A stretch of 64,000 nucleotides of DNA from Nostoc sp. NIES-3756 (GTDB lineage: Bacteria > Cyanobacteriota > Cyanobacteriia > Cyanobacteriales > Nostocaceae). The stretch is from positions 3,630,501 through 3,694,500 of the forward strand of contig NZ_AP017295.1 of assembly GCF_001548375.1 (NCBI RefSeq), given 5' to 3'. Shown here piece after piece: positions 54,045-63,591 of this stretch. The position numbers were made by a program, and so were the translations under genes. Numbering within the stretch: position 1 is the first letter of the stretch; every line of letters begins with the position of its first letter. Under the pieces are notes generated by a model that was not told where the DNA came from, made no database searches, and saw nothing but the letters and a program-made list of their open reading frames with translations.

Positions 54045-55745
54045 AGTATAGTCTTTTCTGTGTGTTGGAGGAGTATAGCGTGAAGACTCACTGTCGTAAG
54101 TAGTTCACCACTATTTCACTATCTCAACAAGAAGAGTTTGACACTACAGCATAGGTAAAACAGCACAAATAATCTGCGATCGCTCGGAGATTATTGCCTA
54201 CAGTTCTTGAAAATAGGGGTGAATTTAACTAGTTAGTATTTTGGTTTCCCTAATAAAATCTAGTTAAACCAGCCCCTAAAAAATGAACCGTTTTGCAGAA
54301 GCAACTTCTTAGCTAAGATTACTCAATATTTGGCATTAAATATACGATCTATTTTTTGATAGACATATCTCTTTTTTCTTCGTTTACTTTATTATCTGTT
54401 TTTAACTTTGATATTTAATATTCTTTAATTAGGTGTAATGGCTCAAAATTATACCACATAATGGACAAAAAATTTTTATTATTTGCCTCATATCTCAATG
54501 CTCATCCAGCAAACTAACATAAATCACACATGTTGAATTTTATGGAGCAGCATTATTTATAACTTATGTAACCAACTATTGGAGACATAAATATAGCTTT
54601 ACGTCTTAAATTAACTTCTGCTCTCTATTGATGATTTTTAGTTCAGGAAGTAAAACTATTGCTATATAAATTTCTGTTTCTTACTAGTTTTGAGCATCAG
54701 GGTGAGTATGTACCGTATATAACTGGATAGCTGGATGTAGCCGCTTCTTCTACAATAGAAATATTTCATAATATAAAGATGATAGTTTAGAAAGAAGGTT
54801 TTATCTGGTTACTCCATGATTTATAGGGACGTTTTGATGATTATTCTTATAGCTACAATCAACTTGTTTCAGCCTCATCTGTATTTTTAGTCACATAGTA
54901 GCTTAACAATTTATATATCTTTCGAGGGATAGCCTATAAATACTCAGGTGGATGATATTAAGTAAAGGTATTTCTACTGACAGATGACTTGGGCTATTAC
55001 TCCATAGTTTAATCTCAGTTAAAACAAAATGGTAAATCTAAATTTATGATTTAAAATCTAATCATTAACCTAAAATTCAAATAGTAAATTACAAAATTAT
55101 TAACTATCGCTTAAGTGAAAAAATATACTAAATATAAATTATAGCAATTAATTTAAAATTGATTATCGATTTCCAGATAAATAAATCAAATATATTAATT
55201 TTATTTTTTATCCCGAATCTTAACTAAAGAATTGAAAGTTATATGAACTTGATAAATACATAAAACTGAGATGACCATTATTTAATGACAGATTAGATTG
55301 TAAAACTTGGTCGCTATTTAAGTACATCAGTTTGACTCTGAATAGGAGTTTGATAACCTGTGATTTATACAGAATCAGGGAATACTTATCAATGAAGCCT
55401 CACAAACCAGCCAAAAGATTTTTTAAAAATGTAAATATTATTTGCTTGATGCAATTAAGAGTTAGATATTTGATTTAATTATTTAAGGCAAGGTTCCTTT
55501 AAGAAAAATTGCCTACGCTTTGATTTCCTGTTTAAAACATCCTTTTTCTTTAAAGTCTTTTAGATACTATTGATAGCTCGATTAGTAGGAGTCAATAAGA
55601 AGATGAAATTTAGCAACAATCAATTTGTGGAAAATATTTTTCAATTGATAGGAATTAAACTGCAAGATTAGGTGGTATCTGCTACCTCTGGGTTAAAGAC
55701 ATACGATTTTTATGTATAACCGATAGTTTCTAACTGGTAACTGAA
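54045..55745. other. 1.7-kb AT-rich region without a supported gene
   Basis: Divergent gap between trpEG and the AraC-type regulator gene. All six frames are broken often. The only short frames with any ribosome site (for example an ATG at 55602 after AAGA, 22 codons) are too short to claim. Base composition is markedly A/T rich from 54300 to 55700. No repeat array, tRNA or named RNA was seen. An unannotated regulatory RNA or a decayed gene would fit. Confidence 0.45.
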
Positions 55746-56639
55746 ATGACCACCAATTTTATTGACGAAAACACAATTAATGAATCATCGAAAACAATTT
55801 TGGTGATTGAAGATGAGGCTGATACGCGCAATCTATTTTTAGTGGTGCTTGAGGCTAATGGTTATGATGCTATAGTGGCAGAAAATGGTGTTATAGGGAT
55901 TCAACAGGCACAGAAACACCTACCAGACCTAATTGTCTGCGATATTATGATGCCTGATATGGATGGTTATAGTGTTTTAGATACTCTACGTCAAGACCCT
56001 TTAACAGCAATTATTCCCTTCATTTTTCTGACGGGAAGCCAAGATAAAGCCAGCCAGCGTAAAGGTATGGAGTTGGGTGCAGATGATTATCTTACCAAAC
56101 CTTCTACCATAGAAGATATACTCAAAGCGATCGCCACCCGTTTAGAAAAGCAAGCTAGGCTGAGATATTGGTATGCGGCGAAATCTCACGAACTTTCCCA
56201 AACTCTGGCGGTAGAGTCTGAGTTTATTTTTCCTTCTATTCCCCACCTCAAAGAAGTTTTTGATTATATAGAAGCTCATTATCATCAGGGAATTACATTA
56301 TCAGATGTGGCTAGTGCGGTTGGTTATTCATCAGCTTACCTTACCAGCAGAGTTTCCAGAGAAACGGGAGATACTGTCAACGGCTGGATATTGAAGCGAC
56401 GCATGGCCGCAGCACGTCCTTTACTGAAGAATACCAACAAAAGCATTGAACAAATTGCCACAGAGTTGGGTTATCAGAATGCTTGTCATTTCTCTCGTCA
56501 GTTCCGTCAATATCACGGTTTACCCCCCAAAGCTTGGAGAAAACAGCAACAGTCTCTCCAGTCTGGTAGAAGCTTGAAGCCACAACTAAATCAAACTTAT
56601 CCTCAAACAGAAAAGTGTTTAATTGCTAGTCGGGGTTAA
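55746..56639 (+). CDS. Response regulator with AraC-type DNA-binding domain
   Basis: 297 residues. The receiver domain is about 17-135: ILVIEDEADTRN, phospho-acceptor Asp in LIVCDIMMPDMDGY, switch Thr in FIFLTGSQ, and Lys in YLTKPST. A linker of about 40 residues follows. The AraC/XylS double HTH is about 170-275: ITLSDVASAVGYSSAYLTSR, then KSIEQIATELGYQNACHFSR and the family's typical RQYHGLPPKAWR end. It should bind DNA as a phosphorylation-controlled activator. No kinase is adjacent; the long A/T-rich upstream region may hold its control sites. Its stop overlaps the DUF3082 gene end by 4 bp. Confidence 0.93.
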   Translation: MTTNFIDENTINESSKTILVIEDEADTRNLFLVVLEANGYDAIVAENGVIGIQQAQKHLPDLIVCDIMMPDMDGYSVLDTLRQDPLTAIIPFIFLTGSQDKASQRKGMELGADDYLTKPSTIEDILKAIATRLEKQARLRYWYAAKSHELSQTLAVESEFIFPSIPHLKEVFDYIEAHYHQGITLSDVASAVGYSSAYLTSRVSRETGDTVNGWILKRRMAAARPLLKNTNKSIEQIATELGYQNACHFSRQFRQYHGLPPKAWRKQQQSLQSGRSLKPQLNQTYPQTEKCLIASRG

Positions 56640-56950
56640 TTACTTTTAGGCTTTGTTAACTGCTGTATTAACAACTGTACAGCCAAAGCCAATAAACCAA
56701 TCGTCACAATACCAAATATCCCCGTCCCCAAGGCTACTATACCAACTACTAAGGTACGCACGGCAGAGGTTAAACTAATAACTAACTGATTATCAGAGTG
56801 GATCGGTTTTTTAGCAAAAGTTGTAGCGATAGATATCATTAATAGATATAAAGCATATCCTAGTCCGCCAGACATCGCTGCGCCAGTTATACAGCGTAAG
56901 GGAGTCGGCGGAACTTGTGTATGTGTATCTGTTGGTTGATTTTGGGTCAT
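56636..56950 (-). CDS. DUF3082 membrane protein
   Basis: 104 residues with two hydrophobic segments (about 20-42 and 62-95) and a charged C terminus, ending LLIQQLTKPKSN. Matches the small cyanobacterial DUF3082 family by length, the RCITGAAMSGGLGYALYLLM segment, and its place after ispE. Role unknown. Last gene of the rsmA-ispE unit, separated from ispE by heptamer repeats. Confidence 0.8.
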   Translation of the reverse strand: MTQNQPTDTHTQVPPTPLRCITGAAMSGGLGYALYLLMISIATTFAKKPIHSDNQLVISLTSAVRTLVVGIVALGTGIFGIVTIGLLALAVQLLIQQLTKPKSN

Positions 56951-56986
56951 TGGTAATTGGTTATTGGTAATTGGTTATTAGTTCAT

Positions 56987-57028
56987 AGTCAACAGTCAAC
57001 AGTCAACAGTCAACAGTCCATAGTCCAT
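56987..57028. repeat. AGTCAAC/AGTCCAT heptamer array
   Basis: Four AGTCAAC units and two AGTCCAT units head to tail, between ispE and the DUF3082 gene, preceded by alternating TTGGTAAT words. Same family as the arrays at 10261 and 45092. Confidence 0.85.
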
Positions 57029-57056
57029 AGTTATTCATGTCTCTCCTTCTCTCCTA

Positions 57057-58004
57057 TCAACTGTCAACTGTCAACACTTTTACCCCATGTGCAATTGTGC
57101 GAGTTACAAATAATTCTAAATCTTCGTCGGGGATTGTTTGTCTTACTTGCTGCTTAATTTGTTCGGCTTGTTGTTGATTTTCGCAAAGGGCAAATACTGA
57201 GGGGCCGGAACCGGACATCATGGTTCCTATCACTCCTGGCTGAGATGCAAACAACTCTCGCAACTGCAAGACTTGGGGATAGGAAGGTAATACTACTTTC
57301 TCTAAATCATTATGCAGTTTTTGGGCGATCGCTACAGCATCTTTTTCGAGAATAGCTTTAACTATAGGCCCTGAATGGACTGCGGCGGCACGGGCTGCTA
57401 AATCGTTGGTATCCTGAAGATAGGTATGACCATATTCTTGCCGATAGGTTGTATAAGCCCAAGCTGTGGAAACTTCTAAGCTGCGATATTTACCCAATAC
57501 TATATATATATGATCCAAACTTGGTAAAGGTGAAAGCTGTTCACCCCTACCTGTAGCGATGACTGTTCCACCAGCGACGCAAAAGGGAACATCGGAACCC
57601 AAGATAGCACCCAACTCTTCTATTTCACTTTGAGTCAGTCCCAAGTTCCACAGTAAGTCTATCCCCACCAATACGGCGGCGGCGTTTGTCGAACCTCCAG
57701 CCAAACCAGCCGCTACGGGAATATGTTTATTCAGGGTGATTTCCACACCGCCATGTTTGACAAAGGCTTCGGGAAATTTTTTCGCCATCAGTTCGGCGGC
57801 ACGATAGATTAAATTACTTTTATCTGTGGGAACTTGTGGATGGTTGCAATTAACGCGGATAGTTCTATCGTTGATGGAATGTATTTCAATCTCGTCAGCT
57901 AGGTCGATACTTTGCAATATCATCACTAATTCATGAAAACCATCTGGTCTATTGCCGATGATTTCTAGATACAGGTTGATTTTAGCAGGGGCGATTAGTT
58001 TCAT
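57057..58004 (-). CDS. ispE: 4-diphosphocytidyl-2-C-methyl-D-erythritol kinase
   Basis: 315 residues. Fourth step of the MEP pathway, phosphorylating CDP-methylerythritol for isoprenoid, carotenoid and chlorophyll side-chain synthesis. GHMP-kinase motifs: N-terminal LIAPAKINLYLEIIGNRPDGFHEL with the catalytic Lys, ATP loop PVAAGLAGGSTNAAAVLVG with the catalytic Asp nearby, and C-terminal MMSGSGPSVFAL. The C-terminal codons run into an AACTGTCAACTGTCAAC heptamer stretch. Transcribed after rsmA, with a GGAGGCA array between. Confidence 0.96.
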   Translation of the reverse strand: MKLIAPAKINLYLEIIGNRPDGFHELVMILQSIDLADEIEIHSINDRTIRVNCNHPQVPTDKSNLIYRAAELMAKKFPEAFVKHGGVEITLNKHIPVAAGLAGGSTNAAAVLVGIDLLWNLGLTQSEIEELGAILGSDVPFCVAGGTVIATGRGEQLSPLPSLDHIYIVLGKYRSLEVSTAWAYTTYRQEYGHTYLQDTNDLAARAAAVHSGPIVKAILEKDAVAIAQKLHNDLEKVVLPSYPQVLQLRELFASQPGVIGTMMSGSGPSVFALCENQQQAEQIKQQVRQTIPDEDLELFVTRTIAHGVKVLTVDS

Positions 58005-58012
58005 GGTTGGTC

Positions 58013-58076
58013 AGGAGGCAGGAGGCAGGAGGCAGGAGGAGGAGGCAGGAGGAGGAGGCAGGAGGAGGAGGCAGGA
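58013..58076. repeat. GGAGGCA minisatellite between rsmA and ispE
   Basis: About nine imperfect copies of GGAGGCA and GGAGGA in 64 bases, purine-only apart from the single C on the + strand. It lies in the 73-bp spacer of the operon, so on the mRNA it is a pyrimidine-rich CCTCCTGC stretch just before the ispE start. Confidence 0.8.
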
Positions 58077-58077
58077 G

Positions 58078-58923
58078 TTAATTATTTTCTCCCTCATCTT
58101 CCTCATCTCCCACATCTTCTACCAAGTTCGCTAATTTTACCCATTGCTGAGTGCTGATGTCTTCAGCTCTAGCTTGGGGATCTATATTTAATTGTTCCAT
58201 TAATTGAGTGAGGCGATCGCGGTCAACTACTGATTGCAAATTATTACGTAGCATTTTGCGTTTAGCGCTGAACCCCAACTTTACCAAAGTCTCTAACCTT
58301 TTTGGCTCCTGCGCGGGAATTTCTATAGGTCGAGGACGCAAGCGCACGACTGCGGAATCTACTTTTGGTGGTGGATGAAAGGCGCTGGCGGGAACGTGAC
58401 AAATTAATTCACAATCAGCTAAATATTGCACTCTAACTGATAATGCACCAAAGGTTCTCGACCCTGATTTAGCATATAACCTTTCAGCTACTTCTTTTTG
58501 AATTAATAATACTATCGAATCAAATGGTTCGGGGTTGGGGTTGGCGATAGTGCCTAATAGTTTTTCGATTATCGGCCCGGTGATGTTATAGGGGATGTTA
58601 GCTACAACTTTATTTTGCTTTTGGAAGTTGGAAAATGCAACTAAATTTGCTGCTAAATCTAGAGTGAGAAAATCACCTTGTAACAGTAAAAAATTCTCTT
58701 TCTTCCCTAATTGTTTCGCCAATAATTCACATAAATCTCTATCAATTTCTACTGCTAACAATGACTGTACCAGAGGTAATAAACGCTTAGTCAGAATGCC
58801 CGTACCGGGGCCGATTTCCAATATGCGGTCATTTGTACTACACTCTGCCGCCTTAACGATCGCGTCGAGTACCTTATCACTTTTGAGCCAATGTTGAGCA
58901 AATACCTTGCGCGGTCGTACCAT
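58078..58923 (-). CDS. rsmA: 16S rRNA dimethyladenosine transferase
   Basis: 281 residues from ATG 58923, which has AAGGA 8 bases upstream; the TTG one codon earlier is less likely. Dimethylates two adjacent adenosines near the 3' end of 16S rRNA. Motifs: FAQHWLKSDKVLD, SAM loop LEIGPGTGILTKRLL, VEIDRDLCELL, catalytic VANIPYNITGPII (NIPY), and the C-terminal RNA-binding helices. The last 15 codons (VEDVGDEEDEGENN) come from a 9-bp repeat tract, also seen at the end of the P-type ATPase gene. First gene of the rsmA-ispE-DUF3082 unit. Confidence 0.95.
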   Translation of the reverse strand: MVRPRKVFAQHWLKSDKVLDAIVKAAECSTNDRILEIGPGTGILTKRLLPLVQSLLAVEIDRDLCELLAKQLGKKENFLLLQGDFLTLDLAANLVAFSNFQKQNKVVANIPYNITGPIIEKLLGTIANPNPEPFDSIVLLIQKEVAERLYAKSGSRTFGALSVRVQYLADCELICHVPASAFHPPPKVDSAVVRLRPRPIEIPAQEPKRLETLVKLGFSAKRKMLRNNLQSVVDRDRLTQLMEQLNIDPQARAEDISTQQWVKLANLVEDVGDEEDEGENN

Positions 58924-58926
58924 CAA

Positions 58927-59310
58927 TTTTCCTTACTATATCTATATTTGAGCATTTCACGAAAAATCTATTTCTTACTTTTTTCTTACTTTTAGCTGCC
59001 GATTTTTTGGGCTTTTTGTTAGTTGTTCTATTGACTTTAAGTAATACATGTGGTAATAGCTATGTGCGATCGCCCGAAAGTATCCGACAATAAAAGTGCT
59101 GAAATATCCTCCTCTTATCCATCCTTTGAGAATATTATCAGATGACCTTACTTAAATAATTAACATTCCCCAAACGCACATAAATAAGTAAATAAAAAAA
59201 CCACCCACAACAAGGATAGAATCTTACTCATTTTAAAATTATTACCACAAGAAAAACTCTCCTCAACTCCTCATATTCCTCTGCGTTCCTCTGCGTTTAA
59301 AAACAGACTT
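58927..59310. other. Intergenic region upstream of rsmA
   Basis: 384 bases with no gene seen. It contains the rsmA promoter and, at 59265-59300, a CCTCTGCGTTCCTCTGCGTTT word of a dispersed Nostoc repeat, next to the end of the metK homologue. One HIP1-like GCGATCGC occurs at 59065. Confidence 0.4.
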
Positions 59311-60495
59311 TCAAAACACACCCACCTTATCTACCTTCTCCCAAGGTAAATCTATATCCTGCCTCCCCACATGACCATAAGCAGCAAGTTTTCGATAAAA
59401 ACCACCTTTAATTAATGATGGTAAATGCCTCAAATTAAACTCCTTAAGTATCCCCGCCAGCCGAAAATCAAAATGCTTTTCCAATAAAATTGTGATATCC
59501 TCATCCGATATCTTCCCCGTACCAAAAGTTTCTACCTGCACACTTACAGGTCGAGAAAGCCCGATAGAATAACTCAACTGCACCTCACATTCATCAGCGA
59601 GATTTGCAGCTACAACATTTTTCGCAGCGTAACGCGCAACATAAGCACCCACCCTATCTATTCTGATGGGGTCTTTACCACTTAAAGCCGAACCACTGTG
59701 CTTGGAATATTCACCATAGGTATCTATCGCATTTTTTCTGCCAGTTAAACCAGAATGTACAGCCGGGCCGCCAACAATAAAAGGGCCGTCGGGATTAATA
59801 AAGATGCGGGTTTTTTCATCTGGCTGAATTTCTTCATCGGCAAACACAGGATAAATCACATTCTCTCGAATATCATCTTGTAATTGCTTTAAGTCTGGTT
59901 TACCGACTTTATTTTGGCTGGCGATGACTGTAATACTGTGGATGCGGTAGGGACGACGATTTCTATATTCCACTCCCACTTGGGTTTTACCATCGGGAGT
60001 TAGGTAACTCAAAATATTTTGCCGCTTCACCTGGGTGAGTCGTTTAGCTAGTTTGTGTGCTAACCATATGGGTAACGGCATGAGGACAGGTGTTTGATGA
60101 CAAGCGAAACCGAACACCGTTGCTTGGTTGGTGACGGTAATTTGTTCTATTTGGGCATCAGATAATTTTTGTTCGTCAAATAAGTGATAAGGGTCAGGTG
60201 GTAATTCCTTTAAGCTAGTCAAGATGCTACAGTTTTTCCCATTGAACTCCATCTGTTCATAACCAACTTGGTCAATTACCTGTCTGGCTATGTTGGTAAA
60301 ATCGACATTAGTATTAGGTTCAAATCTGGCGGCGATAAACACGATGCCAGTAGATGCAGCGCATTCAGTAATAACTCTAGCGTAAGGGTCTTGCTGTAAA
60401 AATCTATCAACGATCGCATCACTAATCTGATCACACAGTTTATCAGGATGCCCCTCTGTGACAGATTCAGATGTAAACATGAAATCTTTTTTCAT
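59311..60495 (-). CDS. metK: Divergent S-adenosylmethionine synthase (MetK homologue)
   Basis: 394 residues with a strong AAGGAG ribosome site. Makes SAM from methionine and ATP. Catalytic features are kept: SESVTEGHPDKLCDQISDAI with His16 and Asp18, GPFIVGGPAVHSGLTGRKN, and SGKDPIRIDRVGAYVARYAAKN. However, the usual DQGLMFGYAC loop reads TNQATVFGFACHQTP, and the segment after the first strand (ECAASTGIVFIAARFEPNTNVDF) differs from standard cyanobacterial MetK, so it looks like a second, divergent paralogue. It starts 28 bp after the P-type ATPase ends, on the same strand. A specialised methylation role is possible but unproven. Confidence 0.88.
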   Translation of the reverse strand: MKKDFMFTSESVTEGHPDKLCDQISDAIVDRFLQQDPYARVITECAASTGIVFIAARFEPNTNVDFTNIARQVIDQVGYEQMEFNGKNCSILTSLKELPPDPYHLFDEQKLSDAQIEQITVTNQATVFGFACHQTPVLMPLPIWLAHKLAKRLTQVKRQNILSYLTPDGKTQVGVEYRNRRPYRIHSITVIASQNKVGKPDLKQLQDDIRENVIYPVFADEEIQPDEKTRIFINPDGPFIVGGPAVHSGLTGRKNAIDTYGEYSKHSGSALSGKDPIRIDRVGAYVARYAAKNVVAANLADECEVQLSYSIGLSRPVSVQVETFGTGKISDEDITILLEKHFDFRLAGILKEFNLRHLPSLIKGGFYRKLAAYGHVGRQDIDLPWEKVDKVGVF

Positions 60496-60522
60496 AATTC
60501 TCCTTGGGAGTGGGAATATTAT

Positions 60523-63500
60523 CTAGTTTGTCTCCCTCATCTTCCTTATCTTCCTCATCTCCCTCATCTCCCTCATCCCCCTCATCCTCCTCATCCCTCC
60601 ACTAATATCCTTACTTCCTTCATTCACAACTAGCGGTAACAAAGCACTACTACCAATAACCGCACCATCTACCAAACCAATAGGGGTAATCTTCAGGAGA
60701 TTTCTTAGGGGTGGAACAGCAACAGCTACTAGTTGCAGGGCAAAGGAACCAGTCACCGCCGCAGTTAAGTAAGGGTTCTTGGGAAGTTTTTCTTGACTGA
60801 AGATGCTGTGTTTTTCGGAACGGCTGCTAATTGTATGTAGGAGTTGGGCTGTTGTCAGAGTCATGAAGGCCAGGGTGCTGGCTTGGGGGCTGATACCATA
60901 TTTGAGGAGGCCGTAACCGTATGCGGCTAGTGTGCCGGCGGATATGGTGGCTGACTCAAAGGTAATTCTGCCGAAATCTGACTTCTTAATTATCGAGTCT
61001 TGGGGGTCGCGGGGTGGTTGACTTAAGACATCTGGTTCCGGCGCTTCCATTGCTAGGGATAAGCCGGGGAAAATATCTGTAACTAAATTTAGCCAGAGTA
61101 GTTGAATGGCATTTAGGGGTTCGCCAATACCTGCGGCTGTGGCGGTAGTCATGACGATGATTTCACTTAAGTTTGTCGCCAACAGAAAATGCACCGACTT
61201 ACGAATGTTGTTGTAAATTGTCCTTCCCCGACTCACAGCAATAATCATTGTTTCTAGTCGGTCATCTTCTAAAACAATATCTGCTACTTCACGGGCGACA
61301 TCGGTTCCCCCCTTACCCATCGCCACACCAACTTGGGCAGCTTTCAAAGCAGGGGCATCGTTAATACCATCGCCAGTCATAGCGACAACTTTACCCGCAC
61401 CTTGTAACGCTTGAACAATTTGTAGTTTGTTGCTGGGACTGATGCGGGCAAATACATCTACCTTATCGCTGAGGGCAGTTAAGGCTTCGGGTGTGAGGTT
61501 GTTAAGGTTGGTGGAGTCGAGGATTTCTAATTGATCTGACCGATTTAATTCTAATTCTTTTGCGATCGCATAAGCTGTAGGACTTTGATCCCCAGTAATC
61601 ATGACTGTATTGATCCCCGCATGGTGGAAGTCAGCAATTAATTCTTTTGCCCCCCTTCTAATGGGGTCGGCCATCCCTACCAAACCCAACCAAATCAATT
61701 CTGCTTCATGGTTGCCGTTGTGAGATTCATCTATATGGTTGTAAGCGACACCCAACACCCGCAACGCCTTACCCGCCATCCGGTCATTTTCAATTTCCAA
61801 CAGTTGGCGATCTTCGTCGGTTAAAGGCATAACTTTGCCATCCTTCATCCACCCTTGGCACATCTGCGCCACTTCACCGGGACTACCTTTGACAGCGACT
61901 AATTTATGTCCATTATGAGTTTCATGGATGGTACTCATAATGTTGCGATTTTCTGATCGCAGGTTGGTTTGTAGTAAGGGATACTTATCTCGTAAAGAAA
62001 CTGCATCTACCCCAGCCGCAATACTCATGTAAATTAAGGCGTTTTCTGTCGCCGAACCTGTAACTACATACTCACCCTCGGTCTTACTGACTTGGGTTTC
62101 ATTACACAAAACTGAGACATGAATCAGCTTTAACAGTTCATCGTACATATAGGGGTTGATATTTTCCTGCCCAGCGATGAACTGACCATCGACTACTTTA
62201 ATTTCCCGCGAGTTGGTGTGAATTTCCACCACCGACATTTTATTTTCCGTAATTGTCCCGGTCTTATCCATGCAAATTGTCTGCACAGAACCCAAAGCTT
62301 CCACCGCACTCAAACTACGCACAAGTACTTTATTTCGGCGCATATCGCGGATACCCAAAGCTAAGGTTGTTGTGGCAATTGTTGGTAAACCTTCGGGAAC
62401 AGCCGCCACCGCCAAAGATATGGATGACTTCAACATCTGCACTATCCCATATCCCCGCAGTAGTCCCATGCCAAACACCAACCCGCAAAGACCCATCCCA
62501 ATAATTACAAGTTGACCACCTACCTCGTCTAATTGTCTAGCGAGGGGTGTTTCGGTGGCATTGGCTGTACCTACCAGGGTTTGAATATGACCCATCTCCG
62601 TAAATTGTCCCGTGGCTACAACCGCCGCCAGTCCTTGACCCCCGGTGATATAGGTTCCTCTGTAGATCATATTCAGGCGATCGCCTAAAGGTACATCTTC
62701 CCCAGTCAAAGATGCGGTATTCTTACTAACAGGCAAACTCTCACCCGTTAAAGCCGATTCATCAATACTTAAATTATCTGCCTCAATTAGTCTGGCATCT
62801 GCGGCTACATAACTACCGGGTTTGAGAATTAAAATATCTCCCACAACTACATTTTCTGTGGGAATTTCCTGTACCTTCCCATCGCGCACCACCCAAGTAG
62901 AAGTTTGTTCTTGGTGTTTTAGGGAATGAATGATGCGTTCTGAGTTAGTTTCTGTAGCGAAGCCAATCACAGCATTCAACCCAACTACACCCAAAATTAC
63001 CACAGCATCAATCAATCCTCCAGTAAACACCGAAACCCCAGCCGCCACACCCAGCAAAGCCACTGGTAAAGATTTAAACTGGTCAACTAAGATACTTAAA
63101 CTAGAACGTACCTCCGTTTGGGATAGGACATTTGCCCCGTATATACTCAAATTACGGGCAGCCGACTCACTAGATAATCCTGATGAAGATGTCTTGAAGG
63201 TATCTAGAACAGTGTTTACTGGTATCAGATGCCAATCTTCAGTTTTTTGCTGTTTACCAGCAGCAACTTGTTTATTTTTCTTAACAATTTTCTCCGACTT
63301 TTTCGCCCTAACTAGCTGATTGCTTTTGCGATAATTTAATATAACTTCATCAATCAAATAAGCAATTTGCTTGTAATTATATTCCGGCGAAAAAAAGACC
63401 AAGATGTTACTTGTAGAGATATTAGCAGAAACATTAATAATTTCTGGTCTATTGATGAGCGCTCGCTCCAAATATGCTTTTAGAGATAGCGAATGATAAA

Positions 63501-63591
63501 GTTCTTGTACCTTATATCTAGCTCTCCCTTTGACACTAGTATGTATTGCTTGAATCACCTCGATTCCTACTCCTGTAACGCCCTGAGCCAA
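60523..63591 (-). CDS. P2-type cation-transporting ATPase with N-terminal HMA-like domain
   Basis: 1022 residues with TTG start (uncertain). Residues 8-90 form an HMA-like ferredoxin fold without a CxxC. Then: cation ATPase N-terminal domain; actuator with DESALTGESLPVSKN; M4 AVAAVPEGLPTIA; phosphorylation site Asp442 in CMDKTGTITENK; hinge MTGDGINDAPALKAAQVGVAMG; C-terminal helices with NLSEIIVM in M5 and LNLVTDIFP in M6. The M4 Glu, M5 Asn/Glu and M6 Asn/Asp match one Ca2+ site of SERCA-type pumps, so Ca2+ or Mn2+ is the likely ion. The final 22 residues (RMRGMREMREMRKIRKMRE) come from a 9-bp DNA repeat and look like an added tail. Overlaps nothing; metK follows. Confidence 0.9.
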   Translation of the reverse strand: MAQGVTGVGIEVIQAIHTSVKGRARYKVQELYHSLSLKAYLERALINRPEIINVSANISTSNILVFFSPEYNYKQIAYLIDEVILNYRKSNQLVRAKKSEKIVKKNKQVAAGKQQKTEDWHLIPVNTVLDTFKTSSSGLSSESAARNLSIYGANVLSQTEVRSSLSILVDQFKSLPVALLGVAAGVSVFTGGLIDAVVILGVVGLNAVIGFATETNSERIIHSLKHQEQTSTWVVRDGKVQEIPTENVVVGDILILKPGSYVAADARLIEADNLSIDESALTGESLPVSKNTASLTGEDVPLGDRLNMIYRGTYITGGQGLAAVVATGQFTEMGHIQTLVGTANATETPLARQLDEVGGQLVIIGMGLCGLVFGMGLLRGYGIVQMLKSSISLAVAAVPEGLPTIATTTLALGIRDMRRNKVLVRSLSAVEALGSVQTICMDKTGTITENKMSVVEIHTNSREIKVVDGQFIAGQENINPYMYDELLKLIHVSVLCNETQVSKTEGEYVVTGSATENALIYMSIAAGVDAVSLRDKYPLLQTNLRSENRNIMSTIHETHNGHKLVAVKGSPGEVAQMCQGWMKDGKVMPLTDEDRQLLEIENDRMAGKALRVLGVAYNHIDESHNGNHEAELIWLGLVGMADPIRRGAKELIADFHHAGINTVMITGDQSPTAYAIAKELELNRSDQLEILDSTNLNNLTPEALTALSDKVDVFARISPSNKLQIVQALQGAGKVVAMTGDGINDAPALKAAQVGVAMGKGGTDVAREVADIVLEDDRLETMIIAVSRGRTIYNNIRKSVHFLLATNLSEIIVMTTATAAGIGEPLNAIQLLWLNLVTDIFPGLSLAMEAPEPDVLSQPPRDPQDSIIKKSDFGRITFESATISAGTLAAYGYGLLKYGISPQASTLAFMTLTTAQLLHTISSRSEKHSIFSQEKLPKNPYLTAAVTGSFALQLVAVAVPPLRNLLKITPIGLVDGAVIGSSALLPLVVNEGSKDISGGMRRMRGMREMREMRKIRKMRETN
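60531..60597. repeat. 9-bp tandem repeat forming the ATPase C terminus
   Basis: About seven copies of CTCCCTCAT with variants, which on the minus strand encode Met-Arg-Glu/Lys/Gly triplets up to the stop. The same unit appears at 58089-58118 inside the end of rsmA in another frame. Confidence 0.85.

Noticed and set aside
56987..57028. Possible CRISPR because of regular repeats
   Set aside because: The repeats are directly adjacent heptamers with no spacers and no cas genes anywhere in the window.
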